The notes: generated by a model from the sequence alone, not told the origin. Positions 47,359 to 57,721 are shown, counted from the first letter of the stretch. The stretch: DNA of 64,000 bases from Brachypodium distachyon (GCF_000005505.3 NC_016134.3:15110624-15174623), one strand, 5' to 3'. A program made the numbers and translations.

Positions 47359-48724
47359 GAAAGTGCCCTCATCACCTTCCTCCGGGATAACGCCGACGTG
47401 TTCGCCTGGCAACCGTCGGACCTTCCTGGAGTCCCCAGGGAGGTGATTGAGCATCGGCTCGCGGTGCGCCCGGATGCGCACCCCGTCAAGCAGAAGATGC
47501 GGCGGCAAGCATAAGAGCGGAAAGATTTCATCAAGCAAGAGGTGGGCAAGCTCAGGGCTGCCGGGGCAATCAGGGAAGTTTTGTACCCCACTTGGCTGGC
47601 TAACCCTGTAGTAGTGCCTAAAGCAGGGAATAAGCTTCGCATGTGCGTATATTTTACCGATCTTAATCGTGCATGCCCCAAGGATCCCTTCCCTGTACCC
47701 CGAATCGACCAGATCTTAATCAGGCAAGGCGTTTCGACATGGATTCTACTGGCCCACGGCCCTGGCCGATGCGGAGCGACTTGTGAAGACGTGCGAGGCG
47801 TGCCAGTTCCACTCAAAGAAGAGCAACCAACCGGCGCAGGCCCTGCATGTCATCCCGTCCTCATGGCCGTTCGTGGTCTGGGGGCTGGACATCATCGGCA
47901 AGCTACCAAGGGCGGTTGGCGGTTACAAATATTTGTTCGTGGCCATCGACAAGTTCTCCAAATGGGTGGAGGTGGAACCAGTGCGGAAGGTGACCGCCCA
48001 GGCGGCCATCAAGTTCTTCAAGGGCATTGTGTGCCGGTTTGGTGTTCCTAACAGCATTATCACCGACAACGGCACGCAATTCACGAGCGCGGCGTTTCAA
48101 GCCTACTGTGAAGACATGGGCACTAAGCTGTGCTTCGCGTCCGTTGCTCACCCGAGGAGCAACGGACATGCGGAGCGAGCCAATGCAGAGGTACTTCGGG
48201 GGCTCAAGACGAGAACTTTTGACAAGCTCAAAGGCCACGGGAAGCATTGGATCAAAGAACTCCAGCCCGTGCTGTGGTCCATCCGGACCACACCTAGTCG
48301 GTCAACGGGCAAAACTCCTTTCGCCCTTGTCTACGGGGCAGAAGCGGTGCTGCCCCTCGAGCTCAAGTACGGATCTCCCGGAGTACGCGCGTACGGCGAC
48401 ACCAGCCAACACGAGCAAAGGGTCAATGATCTAAACTTCATCAAAGAGCTTCGATGCCGGGCTGCTGTGTGAGCCGCGCGCTACCAGCAGGGACTCCGTC
48501 GTTATCACGACAGACGAGTCCGTCCCTGGGGGCTCGAGAACGGAGACCTTGTCCTGCGCCGGATACAAGAAACGAAGGCCGGGAACAAGTTGACTCCGAA
48601 ATGGGAGGGGCCCTTCCGGGTAGTGCAGGTGACCAGGCCGGGGGCTGTCTGCCTGGAAACCGAAGACGGTTTGCCGATGCCCAATAGCTGGAATATTGAG
48701 CACTTGCGCAAGTTCTACCCGTGA
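47359..48724 (+). pseudogene. Tat Gypsy pol, copy 1: RT start joined to integrase by deletion
   Basis: After the TAG comes the RT N-terminus (DVFAWQPSDLPGVPREVIEH, then LNRACPKDPFPVPRIDQI) with a further TAA near 47512. At about 47715 the sequence jumps to the end of the integrase zinc finger (KTCEACQF), so about 2.1 kb of RT and RNase H, present in copy 2, is missing. The integrase core is well kept: FVAIDKFSKWVEVEPV, ITDNGTQFTS and GHAERAN give the D, D, E triad. A TGA at about 48470 breaks the C-terminal part, which continues to WNIEHLRKFYP and TGA at 48722-48724. Copy 1 therefore cannot reverse-transcribe by itself. Confidence 0.88.
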
Positions 48725-49000
48725 AGCAGCGGAGCCCAACCCTCAGGTGATGCATCCGATGCATACCTCTCGAACTAGTGTAACCGGGCAGCCCGTGCGT
48801 GTAAACCGCTAGTTAATCGTGAATAAAGATAAGTGTTTCGCCCCTGAGCTTTGGATTTGTCTTGTTTATTTGCGTGTTTTTTTTCCCTCTTCCGTCTCCT
48901 GCTTTAAGTGCACAAAGGTGTCTTTCCATACTTGGTTGTGAGCAGGGGGCTGTTGTGGCCTCGAAACATAAACCCGTTGCCGGATCGTTCCGGCACGGGA
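48725..49000. other. Start of the Gypsy 3' non-coding region
   Basis: A short AT-richer stretch (GTGAATAAAGATAAG near 48820) could serve as a polyadenylation region. No gene was seen. Confidence 0.35.
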
Positions 49001-49195
49001 CATGTCGTTGGCGGGCTTCCCGCAACGTACGTCACTGGACATGCCGTTGCCGGGCTTCCCGCAGCGTGCGTCACTGGACATGCCGTTGCCGGGCTTCCCG
49101 CAGCGTGCGTCACTGGACATGCCATTGCCGGGCTTCCCGCAGCGTGCATCACTGGACGCGCAGTTGCCGGGCCTCCCGCAGCTTGCACCACGCAA
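49001..49195 (+). repeat. 39-bp minisatellite, five units
   Basis: The units start at 49001, 49040, 49079, 49118 and 49157. The core is CATGCCGTTGCCGGGCTTCC plus GCAGCGTGCGTCACTGGA. Units 2 and 3 are identical; 1 and 4 are near copies; 5 is degenerate. Because 39 is a multiple of three, several frames stay open on both strands as 13-residue repeats. This does not indicate coding. Confidence 0.95.
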
Positions 49196-49622
49196 TCGCT
49201 GCGCCTGGGAAAGGAAATGCTCACATCCAAGTTTGGCATCAACCCCTTTGTGCCCGGGGGCTGGGAGGCAGGAGGGATTTTTCTGTGTTGCTTATTTTCT
49301 CTTATTTTCGTAAGTTTCGAAAAAAATTGCAGCACCTCGGGCCTGGTAAGAGTCTAACCTGCAGGAAAGGGTGGAATCTTGTACACTGTGGTGCCCGTTA
49401 GCTGCCCACGGGTCGCACCATATGCCGGTGCCTTGTGGTGTGGGAGGACCGCAACACAAGGGGCTCACCGCACTCTGAGGTTCCTGAGTCGACAGGTTGC
49501 CGCCACGTGTGCCACGGTTGCCTGGTAAACATGGCGGTGGAAACTGCGCCACGTTCGAAGGAAGGGCGCCACGGGTGCTGCGCGGGTTCGTCGCGCGTGG
49601 TGGCAAATCCCCCTCCCGCGCC
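49196..49622. other. Gypsy 3' region, nothing recognised
   Basis: GC-rich, with no domain or repeat of note before the TATA-like site at 49623. Confidence 0.35.
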
Positions 49623-49630
49623 TATAAAAG
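49623..49630 (+). promoter_or_regulatory. Internal TATA-like site in the Gypsy 3' region
   Basis: TATAAAAG lies in a GC-rich context (CGCCTATAAAAGGCGC) upstream of the hairpin units, on the same strand as gag-pol and antisense to the coiled-coil ORF. Function is unproven. Confidence 0.35.
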
Positions 49631-49806
49631 GCGCGCCCCAACCATGGAACGGCTCAGAGCGAAGCCGGATTCGGGGCCGTTAAGGCGGGTGGTGCCACGG
49701 ATGCGCAAAGGTGGTGCTTCCCGCCGGCACCTAGCGCTGGCAGGTGCGATGCCATCGCGCCCCTGCTGCATCACCCCATCGAGCCCGCCCCGAGGGACGC
49801 CACAGA

Positions 49807-50087
49807 GGCACAATGGTAGTGCATGCCATCGGCGTCCTGCGCCGACGGGTGCATTGTCGTTGTGCCCCTGCCGCGCTTCCTCGAGTGAGTGGCTCCTGGG
49901 TGAGGATCACCGCAGAGGCACTATGGTGGTGCATCCCATCAGCGTCCGGCGCTAACGCGGTGCATTGCCGCAGTGCCCTTGTCGCCCCCCTCCATAGGAC
50001 GCCTCCGCAAGGAGCAGGGGCTGGCGCGGACACTCTATGGTAGTGCATGCCCTCCGTGCCTTGTGCCGACGGGTGCACTATCATAGA
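49807..50087 (+). repeat. Three ~110-bp hairpin units
   Basis: Stem arms are 49807-49823 with 49850-49866, 49917-49933 with 49961-49977, and 50034-50047 with 50074-50087. Arms are 17, 17 and 14 bases, and loops are 26-27 bases. Unit spacing is about 110-117 bp. Almost every stem mismatch is a G-U type in plus-strand RNA (9 of 10). The units lie 3' of integrase in the plus-strand Gypsy. Confidence 0.8.
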
Positions 50088-50420
50088 GACCCGGCCGCAT
50101 TCCCTTTGAGAGAGCCTTTTTCGGGCGCGGGTCGGTGCGAGGATGCTGTGATGGCGCCGGTGCCGGCGCTCGTCGCCCGTTCCGGCCCATCACCGCGTCC
50201 CTACCGCGGCCCTCGAGCAGTTTTGCTCCCGGGCAACAAGGGCTGTCACATCCCTTGGGACGAGTTCCCCAGAAAAAACCAGGTCTCCCCAGTCGTGGGG
50301 GCTGTCGCTGGGAGGCTATAACTTCCTCGCCACCCGTGCTCGCCGTTCGGGGTGGGGCGCAGCTGGCGGCGAGGACGTTATAGCCGTCTTGCGGCTGCTC
50401 TCGGAGCGGAGTCCTCCTAA

Positions 50421-50490
50421 GCCAGGGTTCCTCCCTGAAGGCCAGGGTTCCTCCCTGAAAGCCAGGGTCCGTTCCTGAAGGCGAGGGTTG
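50421..50490 (+). repeat. 20-bp tandem repeat
   Basis: Units start at 50421, 50441 and 50461, with a decaying fourth at 50481. The consensus is GCCAGGGTTCCTCCCTGAAG. Confidence 0.9.
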
Positions 50491-50723
50491 CCGCGTGAGC
50501 GTGGTGGTAGCATCAGCAGCGGCGGTTGCCGCTGGCGGCGATCCTGCCCCCGCGCTCCTGCCGCATCCCTCAGAGATTGTTTCCCTTGAACAGGTACCCA
50601 AGGTGGGTTCCTACCAAGGCAGTGCCCCGTCCGCACTCTACCGCCGAGCGTCACAAGGCATTAGACCGAATGGAAAAGCTAAGTGTCTGAACATGAACGC
50701 TGAATTCGCTAAGAGCTGAACGA

Positions 50724-51367
50724 AACTAAGCACTGTCTCGCTGGGTGCGGCCCCAGATCCCGCGCGTAGCCGGAGTGTTAAAAGGGACGATTGCAGGGGG
50801 AGTGCGCTCCCCGTGTGGCTTCGCGGGTCCGTCCCGGAGGGGCACGGCTTGGAGTAGTTACCCCGCAAGTGAAGTGGCTCCCCGCTAACGCTTGGCCCTA
50901 GGTCGGCACCACGGGTCCGTCCCGGGTCCCTGGTCTGGTCAAGGGCGAGGCGCGCGCGAGTTCCCTACAACACAAGGCAAAATACGCAAAGGCTAAAAAG
51001 GGCCACCCCGCTAGACAGCACATCAGGAACAACGAACTTGTCGAAAAGTTTACTTAACTAAGAGTTAATGCTGCTTCCCCAAGTGTGGTCCCGGAACCTG
51101 CGCGTGGCCGGGGTGTGAGGAGGACGCTTGCAGGGAGGGGGGAGTGCGCTCCCCGTGTGGCTCCCGGGTCCGTCCCGGGAGGGCATGCCTTGGAGTAGTT
51201 ACCCCGCAAGTGGAGTGGCTCACCGCCTACCGCTTGGCCCCAGGTCGGCACCACGGGTCCGTCACGGGTCCCTGGTCTGGTCAAGGGTGGGGCGTGCGAG
51301 TCCCCGGCAACACAAGGCGTAACACGCAAAGGCTAAGGGAACCACCCCGCGAGGCAGCCTCGGGAAT
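50724..51367 (+). repeat. ~310-bp direct duplication
   Basis: 50724-51027 and about 51060-51367 align along their length, sharing AGTGCGCTCCCCGTGTGGC, GGAGTAGTTACCCCGCAAGT, GGTCGGCACCACGGGTCCGT and CACGCAAAGGCTAA-type blocks at an offset of 340-342 bp. A partial earlier unit may end near 50680. Non-coding. Confidence 0.85.
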
Positions 51368-51536
51368 AAGGGACAAAAATTGAGCAAATTAACAAGCTTG
51401 ATTGACTAAGTGCCAAATGATTACATGCACTAATCAAAAGGTGATTGTTCAAACGGCGCTAAGCGCCATACTTGCAGGGAAAGCAAACAAAAGAAGGTGC
51501 AGTGGAAGCAACGAGCACGACTGGGCACTGCGGCAA

Positions 51537-52895
51537 CTAGTTGTCGCCGTCTTCGGCCGGGGGGTCGGCGGGGAGATCAGGCTCCGGCTTCATCTCCATC
51601 CGCTCGACGACCTCGTCGACGAACTCGTGCACTGCTTGGGTGTGCGTGGGCTCGTCCTCGCTGTCGGACCAAGCGTCCAGTAGGGACTCGAAGGGAAACT
51701 TCGGGTCCCGGAGATGAATCCGAGGGAGGATTGTCCCGGCAACCTCCCGAGTGCAGTTGGCGACTTTGTTGGCGCCATACCGGGCGATCCAGACATCGAG
51801 CGCCCCGAGCTTCCCCACCAAGTCGGAGAAGAAGGGGATCAGCGTCGTGACGTCCGTGCCGTCCACCTCCGCCGCCTGCAGCTCGAACTTGGGCAGCAGG
51901 TCGTGCAGCGACTGGGCGATCTTCGTCAGCTTCTCCGTCTCGAGCTGCCGCTGCCCGATCAGCGTGCCGTGATGGAGTTGGGCATCTTGCACGGCTTTCT
52001 TGACCTTGCTGACGTGGCCCTCCAGCTTCGCATGCTCTGCGGCCTTGGTCGCGTTGTCCTCGCCGGCCCCGTCGAGCTCATCCCGGACGGCGACCAACTC
52101 GGCCTCGAGCCTGACCGCTCTGTCTTTGGCGGAGTTGAGCTCGGCCTCGTGCCGAGCCGCCGCTCTGGCTGCATCCTCGGCAGCCTTGACCTGCACCTCC
52201 AGCATGACGCGGAAGCCTTGGATTTCGCCGCGGTAATTGGCAATCAGTTCGCTCTTCTCGTCCAGCCGCGTCTGGGCCATTGCAAGCACTTCGGCGTGCT
52301 CTTTCCGGGCTGCCTCGAGGGTGGCCGCCATCGAGTCCAGCTTCCCCTGAAGCTGCGCGCGCTGGGCCTCCAGCTCCTGGTGGAGCTCGGCCTCTGAGAC
52401 CATCGGCTCCCGGGCGGCCTCCAGGGCTTGCCGGGCCAGCCGCGCCTCCCCTTCGGCAAGGCGCGCCTCCTCACGCACCCGGGAGAGTTCACGCCGCTCT
52501 CTCTCCACGGCCTCCCGCACCTCGCCGAGTTGATTCTTGGTGGCGGTGTGGTGCTCCCTCACCTCGTTGAAGGAGGTGACGAAGGCCAATTGCTGGTCCT
52601 GGACGGCGTCCAGGAACCGGTGCCCCCGCTCAAACACGCTCGGATCCCAGGTAAGGGGGTTCCAAGCGACCCCGGCGAGGGTGCTGAGGTCGGTACCAAG
52701 GAAAGCCGCCGAGGACGATGAAGCCCCTGCCGCCGCTGTGGGGCTGTGGGACTGCCCCCGGCCCAAACCCCGGCGAAAGCCATCATCGCCGCGCGGGTCA
52801 TGGTGCGGTACGAGCCGCAGTAGGGCACGCCTGCACACGAGGCATGGAGCGCGGAGCTGGATGCATTGCTCGCACTCGCCGCCCAACAGCCACAA
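51537..52895 (-). CDS. Antisense coiled-coil ORF of the plus-strand Tat Gypsy, chimeric 5' end
   Basis: The frame is uninterrupted for 452 codons. The native part (from about 52745, starting near GASSSSAAFLGTDLSTLAGV) has a long coiled coil of about 250 residues rich in Glu, Ala, Arg and Lys. A C-terminal region follows (LHDLLPKFELQAAEVDGTDV, GALDVWIARYGANKVANCTR, FESLLDAWSDSEDEPTHTQA). The layout resembles the C-terminal half of the Transposase_28-type extra ORFs of Tat elements, and the position between integrase and the expected 3' LTR fits. The first ~50 codons lie across the junction into antisense gag of copy 2, so the original start and promoter have been lost. It is the only intact transposon frame of this size here. 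Role unknown. Confidence 0.6.
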   Translation of the reverse strand: MWLLGGECEQCIQLRAPCLVCRRALLRLVPHHDPRGDDGFRRGLGRGQSHSPTAAAGASSSSAAFLGTDLSTLAGVAWNPLTWDPSVFERGHRFLDAVQDQQLAFVTSFNEVREHHTATKNQLGEVREAVERERRELSRVREEARLAEGEARLARQALEAAREPMVSEAELHQELEAQRAQLQGKLDSMAATLEAARKEHAEVLAMAQTRLDEKSELIANYRGEIQGFRVMLEVQVKAAEDAARAAARHEAELNSAKDRAVRLEAELVAVRDELDGAGEDNATKAAEHAKLEGHVSKVKKAVQDAQLHHGTLIGQRQLETEKLTKIAQSLHDLLPKFELQAAEVDGTDVTTLIPFFSDLVGKLGALDVWIARYGANKVANCTREVAGTILPRIHLRDPKFPFESLLDAWSDSEDEPTHTQAVHEFVDEVVERMEMKPEPDLPADPPAEDGDN

Positions 52896-54738
52896 GGCGG
52901 GGGCGCCCCGACAGGCTCAGGCTGCGGGCAGAACCCGGGGCGCGGAGACGCGCCCCGAGCCTCGCGGCAGGGAGAAACCTTCCCCTGCAGGGAGGGCAAG
53001 GAGGTGGGGATCCTGAGGGGGCCTCAGACTCGTGACCAACCGTCACACGGGGTGACGCGCGCGGCGTCCTGGACGCCCGCCAACAGGAGGATCTTCGCCA
53101 GCGCCTGGAGCACTGGCGCCGGTGCAAGGTAGAGCGCCCGCGCCCGGAGGAGCAGGAGGATGCCCCCATGGGTGCTGAGGATGGCTGCACCGCGTTCCCC
53201 CGCGAGCTGCGCCGGGTGACATGGCCTCGCAAGTTCCGAGCGCCGGCGCTTGGGACATGCGACGGGACCGTGAACCCGAAGGATTTCCTCCTGAACCATG
53301 GCGGAGCTGCACAGTGTGGTGCAGAAGCCGGGAGAGACGCTGCGGAGCTTCATCAACCGTTTCTCCAGCCTCTCATACTCCATCCCAGAGGCGGAGGCTA
53401 CTACCATTGTCAACACCTTCGCCATCAACGTCCGTGACCCCAAGATGCGGGAGAAGCTGATCCGGTGGCAAGCCATCGTCAACACCTTCGCCATCAACCT
53501 CATCCGGTGGCGGGTCTGGCAGCAAGCCGGGCGACGCGCCCCGTTGCCCCATCCACGCCAATGCCACCCACGAAGCTCAGGATTGCCGCATCCTACAGGG
53601 CATCAAGCAAAGGTGCGAGCAGCGCCACGAGGAGCGCCGAGCTGCCGGCGCCTGCTTCAATTGCGCCGACATCAGGCACCTCTCCCGGGATTGCCCGAAC
53701 GACCCCAGAGCGGGGCCCAAGCCTGCCGGTGGGGGCGCCGGCAGGGAGGAAGCCCAAGGAGGACGCGGCCAGGCCCGTGCCGGCAGGGAGCGCCCTCCCC
53801 TGGGACGAGACAAGGCTCGTGCTGAGGAGCAGCGTGAGTCTGATTGCAGCGCGGGTGACGAACTCGGCTTCCAGGAGCCTCGCGGCGTCGCCTGCATCCA
53901 TGGGGGAGCTTACGCTCTCTCATCTCACGCCACGGTGAAACGCCTCACCCGGGAGGTGTCTGCGTTGTTGCCGGACGCGGAAGCGCAGCAGCCGCTGAAG
54001 TGGCACATGCCGATCACCTTCAGCGCCGACGATCACCCAGCCCGGCAGCTGGGTTCAGGGATTCTACCCTTCGTGGTCTCACCGATCATCAACAACGTGA
54101 CGGTGACCAAAGTGCTGGTGGACAATGGAGCGGGGCTGAACCTCCTGTCCGCCAGGTTAATGGAGAAACTTCAACTGCCGCTGGAGCGGTTGAAGCCCAC
54201 CGACCCGTTTCGGGGAGTGAACCCTGGGATCGTGCGCCCCTTGGGGCGCATCACGCTGCCGGTTACCTTCGGGTCCCGGGAAGCGTTCAGGACCGAGCAC
54301 CTGGTGTTCGACGTGGCGGACACCCCGTTGCCTTACAATGGGATCCTTGGTCGACCGGCGCTAATCAAGTTCATGGCGGCGACCCACTGCGCCTACGGCG
54401 TGGTGAAAATGCCGTCCACGTACGGCGTCCTTTCCATCGGGTGCGACCTCAAGGACGCAGCCTGGTGCGTCGGCGAGGTTGTCAGGGCCGCCGCCACGGC
54501 CGACTCCGGTGCCGAAGACGCCGCCGAGAGTGGAGACCTGCTGCCGGGCGATGCCCCCGCAGCGAAGAAGGCCCGCACTGCCCCGCAAGGACTTGCCAGG
54601 GGAGGCGCAGGCTCGAGCTCACACCCCGGCAAGGGCCAAAAGCTCCAGGAGGAGGTCACCAAGGTGAAGAAGTTGCCCCTCCAAGCCGGCAACGAGGAAC
54701 GCACCATCACCGTCGGTGTGAACCTCACCGCCAAATAG
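52750..54738 (+). pseudogene. Tat Gypsy gag and protease, copy 2, truncated at both gag ends
   Basis: It begins abruptly at the position equivalent to 45020 of copy 1, with no LTR or gag start. A 190-bp loss at about 53292 joins NPKDFLL directly to MAELHSVVQKPGE, removing most of the capsid-type domain. A duplicated phrase (ACACCTTCGCCATCAAC, near 53410 and 53480) marks another rearrangement. The zinc knuckle has CFNCADIRHLSRDC, with Gly changed to Arg. The protease (VLVDNGAGLNLLSARLMEKL) is in a continuous frame from 53935 to the TAG at 54736-54738. Confidence 0.85.
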
Positions 54739-57358
54739 AAAAGCGCCCTCGTCACTTTCCTCTGGGAGAACGCCGGCGTGTTCGCTTGGGAACCGTCGGA
54801 TCTCCCCGGAGTCCCTAGGGAGGTGATCGAGCATCAGCTCGCGGTGCGCCCAGACGCCCGCCCCATCAAGCAGAAGATCCGCCGGCAAGCACGGGAGCGC
54901 AAAGATTTCATCAAGCAAGAATTAGACAAGCTCAAAGCTGCGGGGGCTATCAGGGAAGTACTGTACCCCACTTGGTTAGCCAATCCTGTTGTAGTACCCA
55001 AGGGGGAAAATAAACTTCGCATGTGTGTAGATTTTACTGATCTTAACCGTGCATGTCCAAAAGATCCTTTCCCTGTACCTCGCATTGACCAAATTGTAGA
55101 TTCCACTGCCGGTTGCGATTTGCTGAGCTTTTGGATGCATTTTCCGGCTACCATCAAATTAAGATGGCAGTCGAGGACAAGGAGAAAACGGCGTTCATCA
55201 CCCCGGTTGGCTGCTACTGCTACACGTGCATGCCTTTCGGGTTGAAGAACGCGAGCTCAACATTCCAGCGTGCGTTGCACGAGTGTTTGGGACCCCAGCT
55301 AGGCCGAAACGTAGAGGCCTACATGGACGATATCGTCATCAAATCAAAGCGTGGGGACTCGCTGATTGGTGACCTCCGGGAAACGTTCGATAACCTCCGC
55401 AGGATCAAGATCAAGCTGAACCCTGAGAAGTGCACCTTTGGTGTGGACTCAGGCCAGCTTATGGGTTTCTTGGTTTCACACAGGGGGATTCAAGCCAATC
55501 CAAAGAACATAGAGGCTATCGAGAAAATGGAGGCTCCCCACAAGGTAAAGGACGTCCAGCGCCTCAACGGCTGCGTTGCCACGCTGGGGCGCTTCATCTT
55601 GAGGCTGGGCGAACGCGCCCTGCCCTTCTTCAAGGTGATGAAGAATAGGTGCCCGATCGAGTGGACCCCCGAGGCTGAGGTGGAGCTCTAAGATCTCAAG
55701 CAGTACCTTAAGTCGCCGCCCGTCCTCGTCGCCCCCAAGCCGGGCGAGCCGCTGCTACTCTACCTAGCGGTGACCGACCAGGTGGTCAGCTCGGTGCTGG
55801 TTGCCGAAAGGGAGGAATATAATCTGTTTGGCTATTCTAAGTAGTTCTTTTTTTTGGTAAAGAGGAACTTGTCATTTGGAATTCTTGGGTTCAGGAATTC
55901 TTCCATAACTTAAATGACTCAATAAAAGCTTTTAAGACCATCCGGGGGCTGAGGTTGTGGGGCAGGGGGCTGAGCGGCCCCCGGCAACCGCCTCGGACCC
56001 AAGGGTCATCGCCGAGCCTGCAACGCTGGCGCCCCGCAAACGGCTCGTTCAGCACCCGGTGTACTTCGTTAGCACAGTGCTGCGTGATACCCGTACGCGA
56101 TACCCGCAAGTGCAGAAGCTGTTGCTGGGGATCTTGCTTGCGTCGCGCAAGCTACGCCACTATTTCCAGGCACACCGCGTCACGAATGTGTCGGGGTTTT
56201 GCCTCGAGCGAGCCCTCACCAATCGTGAAGCCACCGGAAGGGTGGCCGAGTGGAGGATGGAGCTGTCGGAGTTCGATATGCACTTCACCAACACCAAAAG
56301 CATTAAGAGCATGGCTCTGGCGGATTTCGTTGCGGAGTGGACTTCGACCGGCGTGGAAGAAGAGGAGCCGGAGACCAGCCTGCCCGGCAAGCTGGACGAA
56401 GACCACTGGGTTTTGTACTTCGACGAAGCGTTCAGCCTACAGGGGGCTGGCGCCGGGATCGTCATCGAGTCGCCCACAGGCGATCAGCTGAAGTTCGCCA
56501 TCCAGCTCGACTTCTCCAACTCCACCAACAACACGGCCGAGTATGAAGGATTGCTTGCCGGGTTGCGAGCGGCGATCGCCCTGGACATCAAGCGCATGGT
56601 TGTTCGCGGGGACTCCCAACTCGTGATCAATCAGGTTAACAAGGACTACGACTGCCCGCAGATGGCAGCGTACGTTGACGAAGTCCGCAAGCTGGAACCC
56701 AAGGTCAAGGGTTTGCGATTTGACCACGTCAAGCGCAAGGATAACTTCGCGGCTGACGAGCTATCCAAGTTGGCAGCGGAGCGCCGGAAGGTTCCGGCGG
56801 GGGTGTTCTGGCACAAGCAGACCACGCCTTCGGTCGCCCCCAAGCCGGTTGAAGGGGAAGCCCCCCCAGCAACCGAAGGAAACCTCCCGGCAGCGGAGGT
56901 CCATGCCGCTGGCGTAGTGGCATGCGTGAGAAGGGAGACCTTGCCTTGGGCAGTGGGTATTGCCCGCTATCTGAAGGGAGAAGCCTTCCCGGAGGATGAC
57001 ATTGCCGCGGAGCGCCTAGCCCGGCAAGCCAAGATGTACGCCCTGGTGGACGGGACCCTCTACCGGAGGCGTGCTAACGGAGTGAACCTCCTCTGCGTGC
57101 CCCAAGACGAGGGCCGTGCGCTGCTAGGGGAGGTACATCAAGGCACCTGCTCGCACCATGTGGCTTCCCAGGCTCTAGCCGGCAAGGCGTTCCGGCACGG
57201 CTTCTACTGGCCTATGGCGTTGGCTGACGCCAAGCAACTGGTCAGGACGTGCGAAGCATGTCAATTCCAAGCAAAGAAGAGTAACCAGCCAGCGCAGGCC
57301 CTGCAAGTCATTCCATCCTCCTGGCCGTTCGCGGTCTGGGGCTCGACATCGTCGGCAA
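54739..57358 (+). pseudogene. Tat Gypsy pol, copy 2: RT, RNase H, start of integrase
   Basis: The RT covers VFAWEPSDLPGVPREVIEHQ, a one-base loss in the T-run near 55128, then DAFSGYHQIKMAVEDKEKTA and AYMDDIVIKS with the YMDD catalytic box. A TAA at about 55689 ends that frame. RNase H sequence continues, is split by an AT-rich insertion (about 55817-55937), and resumes with [19 protein letters not shown]. The second RNase H-like domain has [32 protein letters not shown] and [11 protein letters not shown] in one long frame (55957-57366). The integrase zinc finger is present ([26 protein letters not shown]) but the core is cut off at 57358. Confidence 0.88.
55817..55937. other. AT-rich insertion in the RNase H region of copy 2
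   Basis: About 120 bp of AT-rich sequence interrupts GC-rich pol. The reading frame is coherent up to about 55816 (LVAEREE) and again from about 55957. No terminal repeats were identified. Confidence 0.6.
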
Positions 57359-57721
57359 GGCCTTGATTGCGCAGCGAGCAGAGCAGCGGACGTCAGAGGC
57401 GAGGCCTTGATTGTGGCGACTGCCGGCGGACGCGCGGAGCAGCAGCGAGCCGGGGACCCAGTGCAGCGGAGCAAGGATTGTCCGATCGTGACATGGCCAG
57501 GTGCCCGAAGCCAGGTACTCTACATACTACAATCTACATAGGGATAAATCATCAGATCAACTACAATTTTTCTTCATTGTACTGTGTAAATTTGGGGATA
57601 AATCATCAGATTACCAGAGTAGAAAATTTCATTATCAGTTGTTTTATTTCATAGAGTCCACTGGATTTTTTATTTTTTTTGCAATGAATACCCAGTGTCT
57701 AGAACCTAGAGCCGCCACTGC
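57359..57721. other. Junction sequence between Gypsy copy 2 and a LINE tail
   Basis: It contains direct repeats AGGCCTTGATTG (57357 and 57399) and GGGATAAATCATCAGAT (57541 and 57595). No coding or LTR sequence was recognised. Confidence 0.4.

Noticed and set aside
49001..49195. Regularly spaced 39-bp repeats considered as a CRISPR array
   Set aside because: There are no variable spacers; the whole unit repeats. The context is a plant retrotransposon.
51060..52740. The region right of the minisatellite as the missing 3' LTR of the plus-strand Gypsy
   Set aside because: I could not match it to the 5' LTR at 43548-44515 (no TGTCGCACTAG start, no shared TATA context), and it contains the antisense ORF instead.
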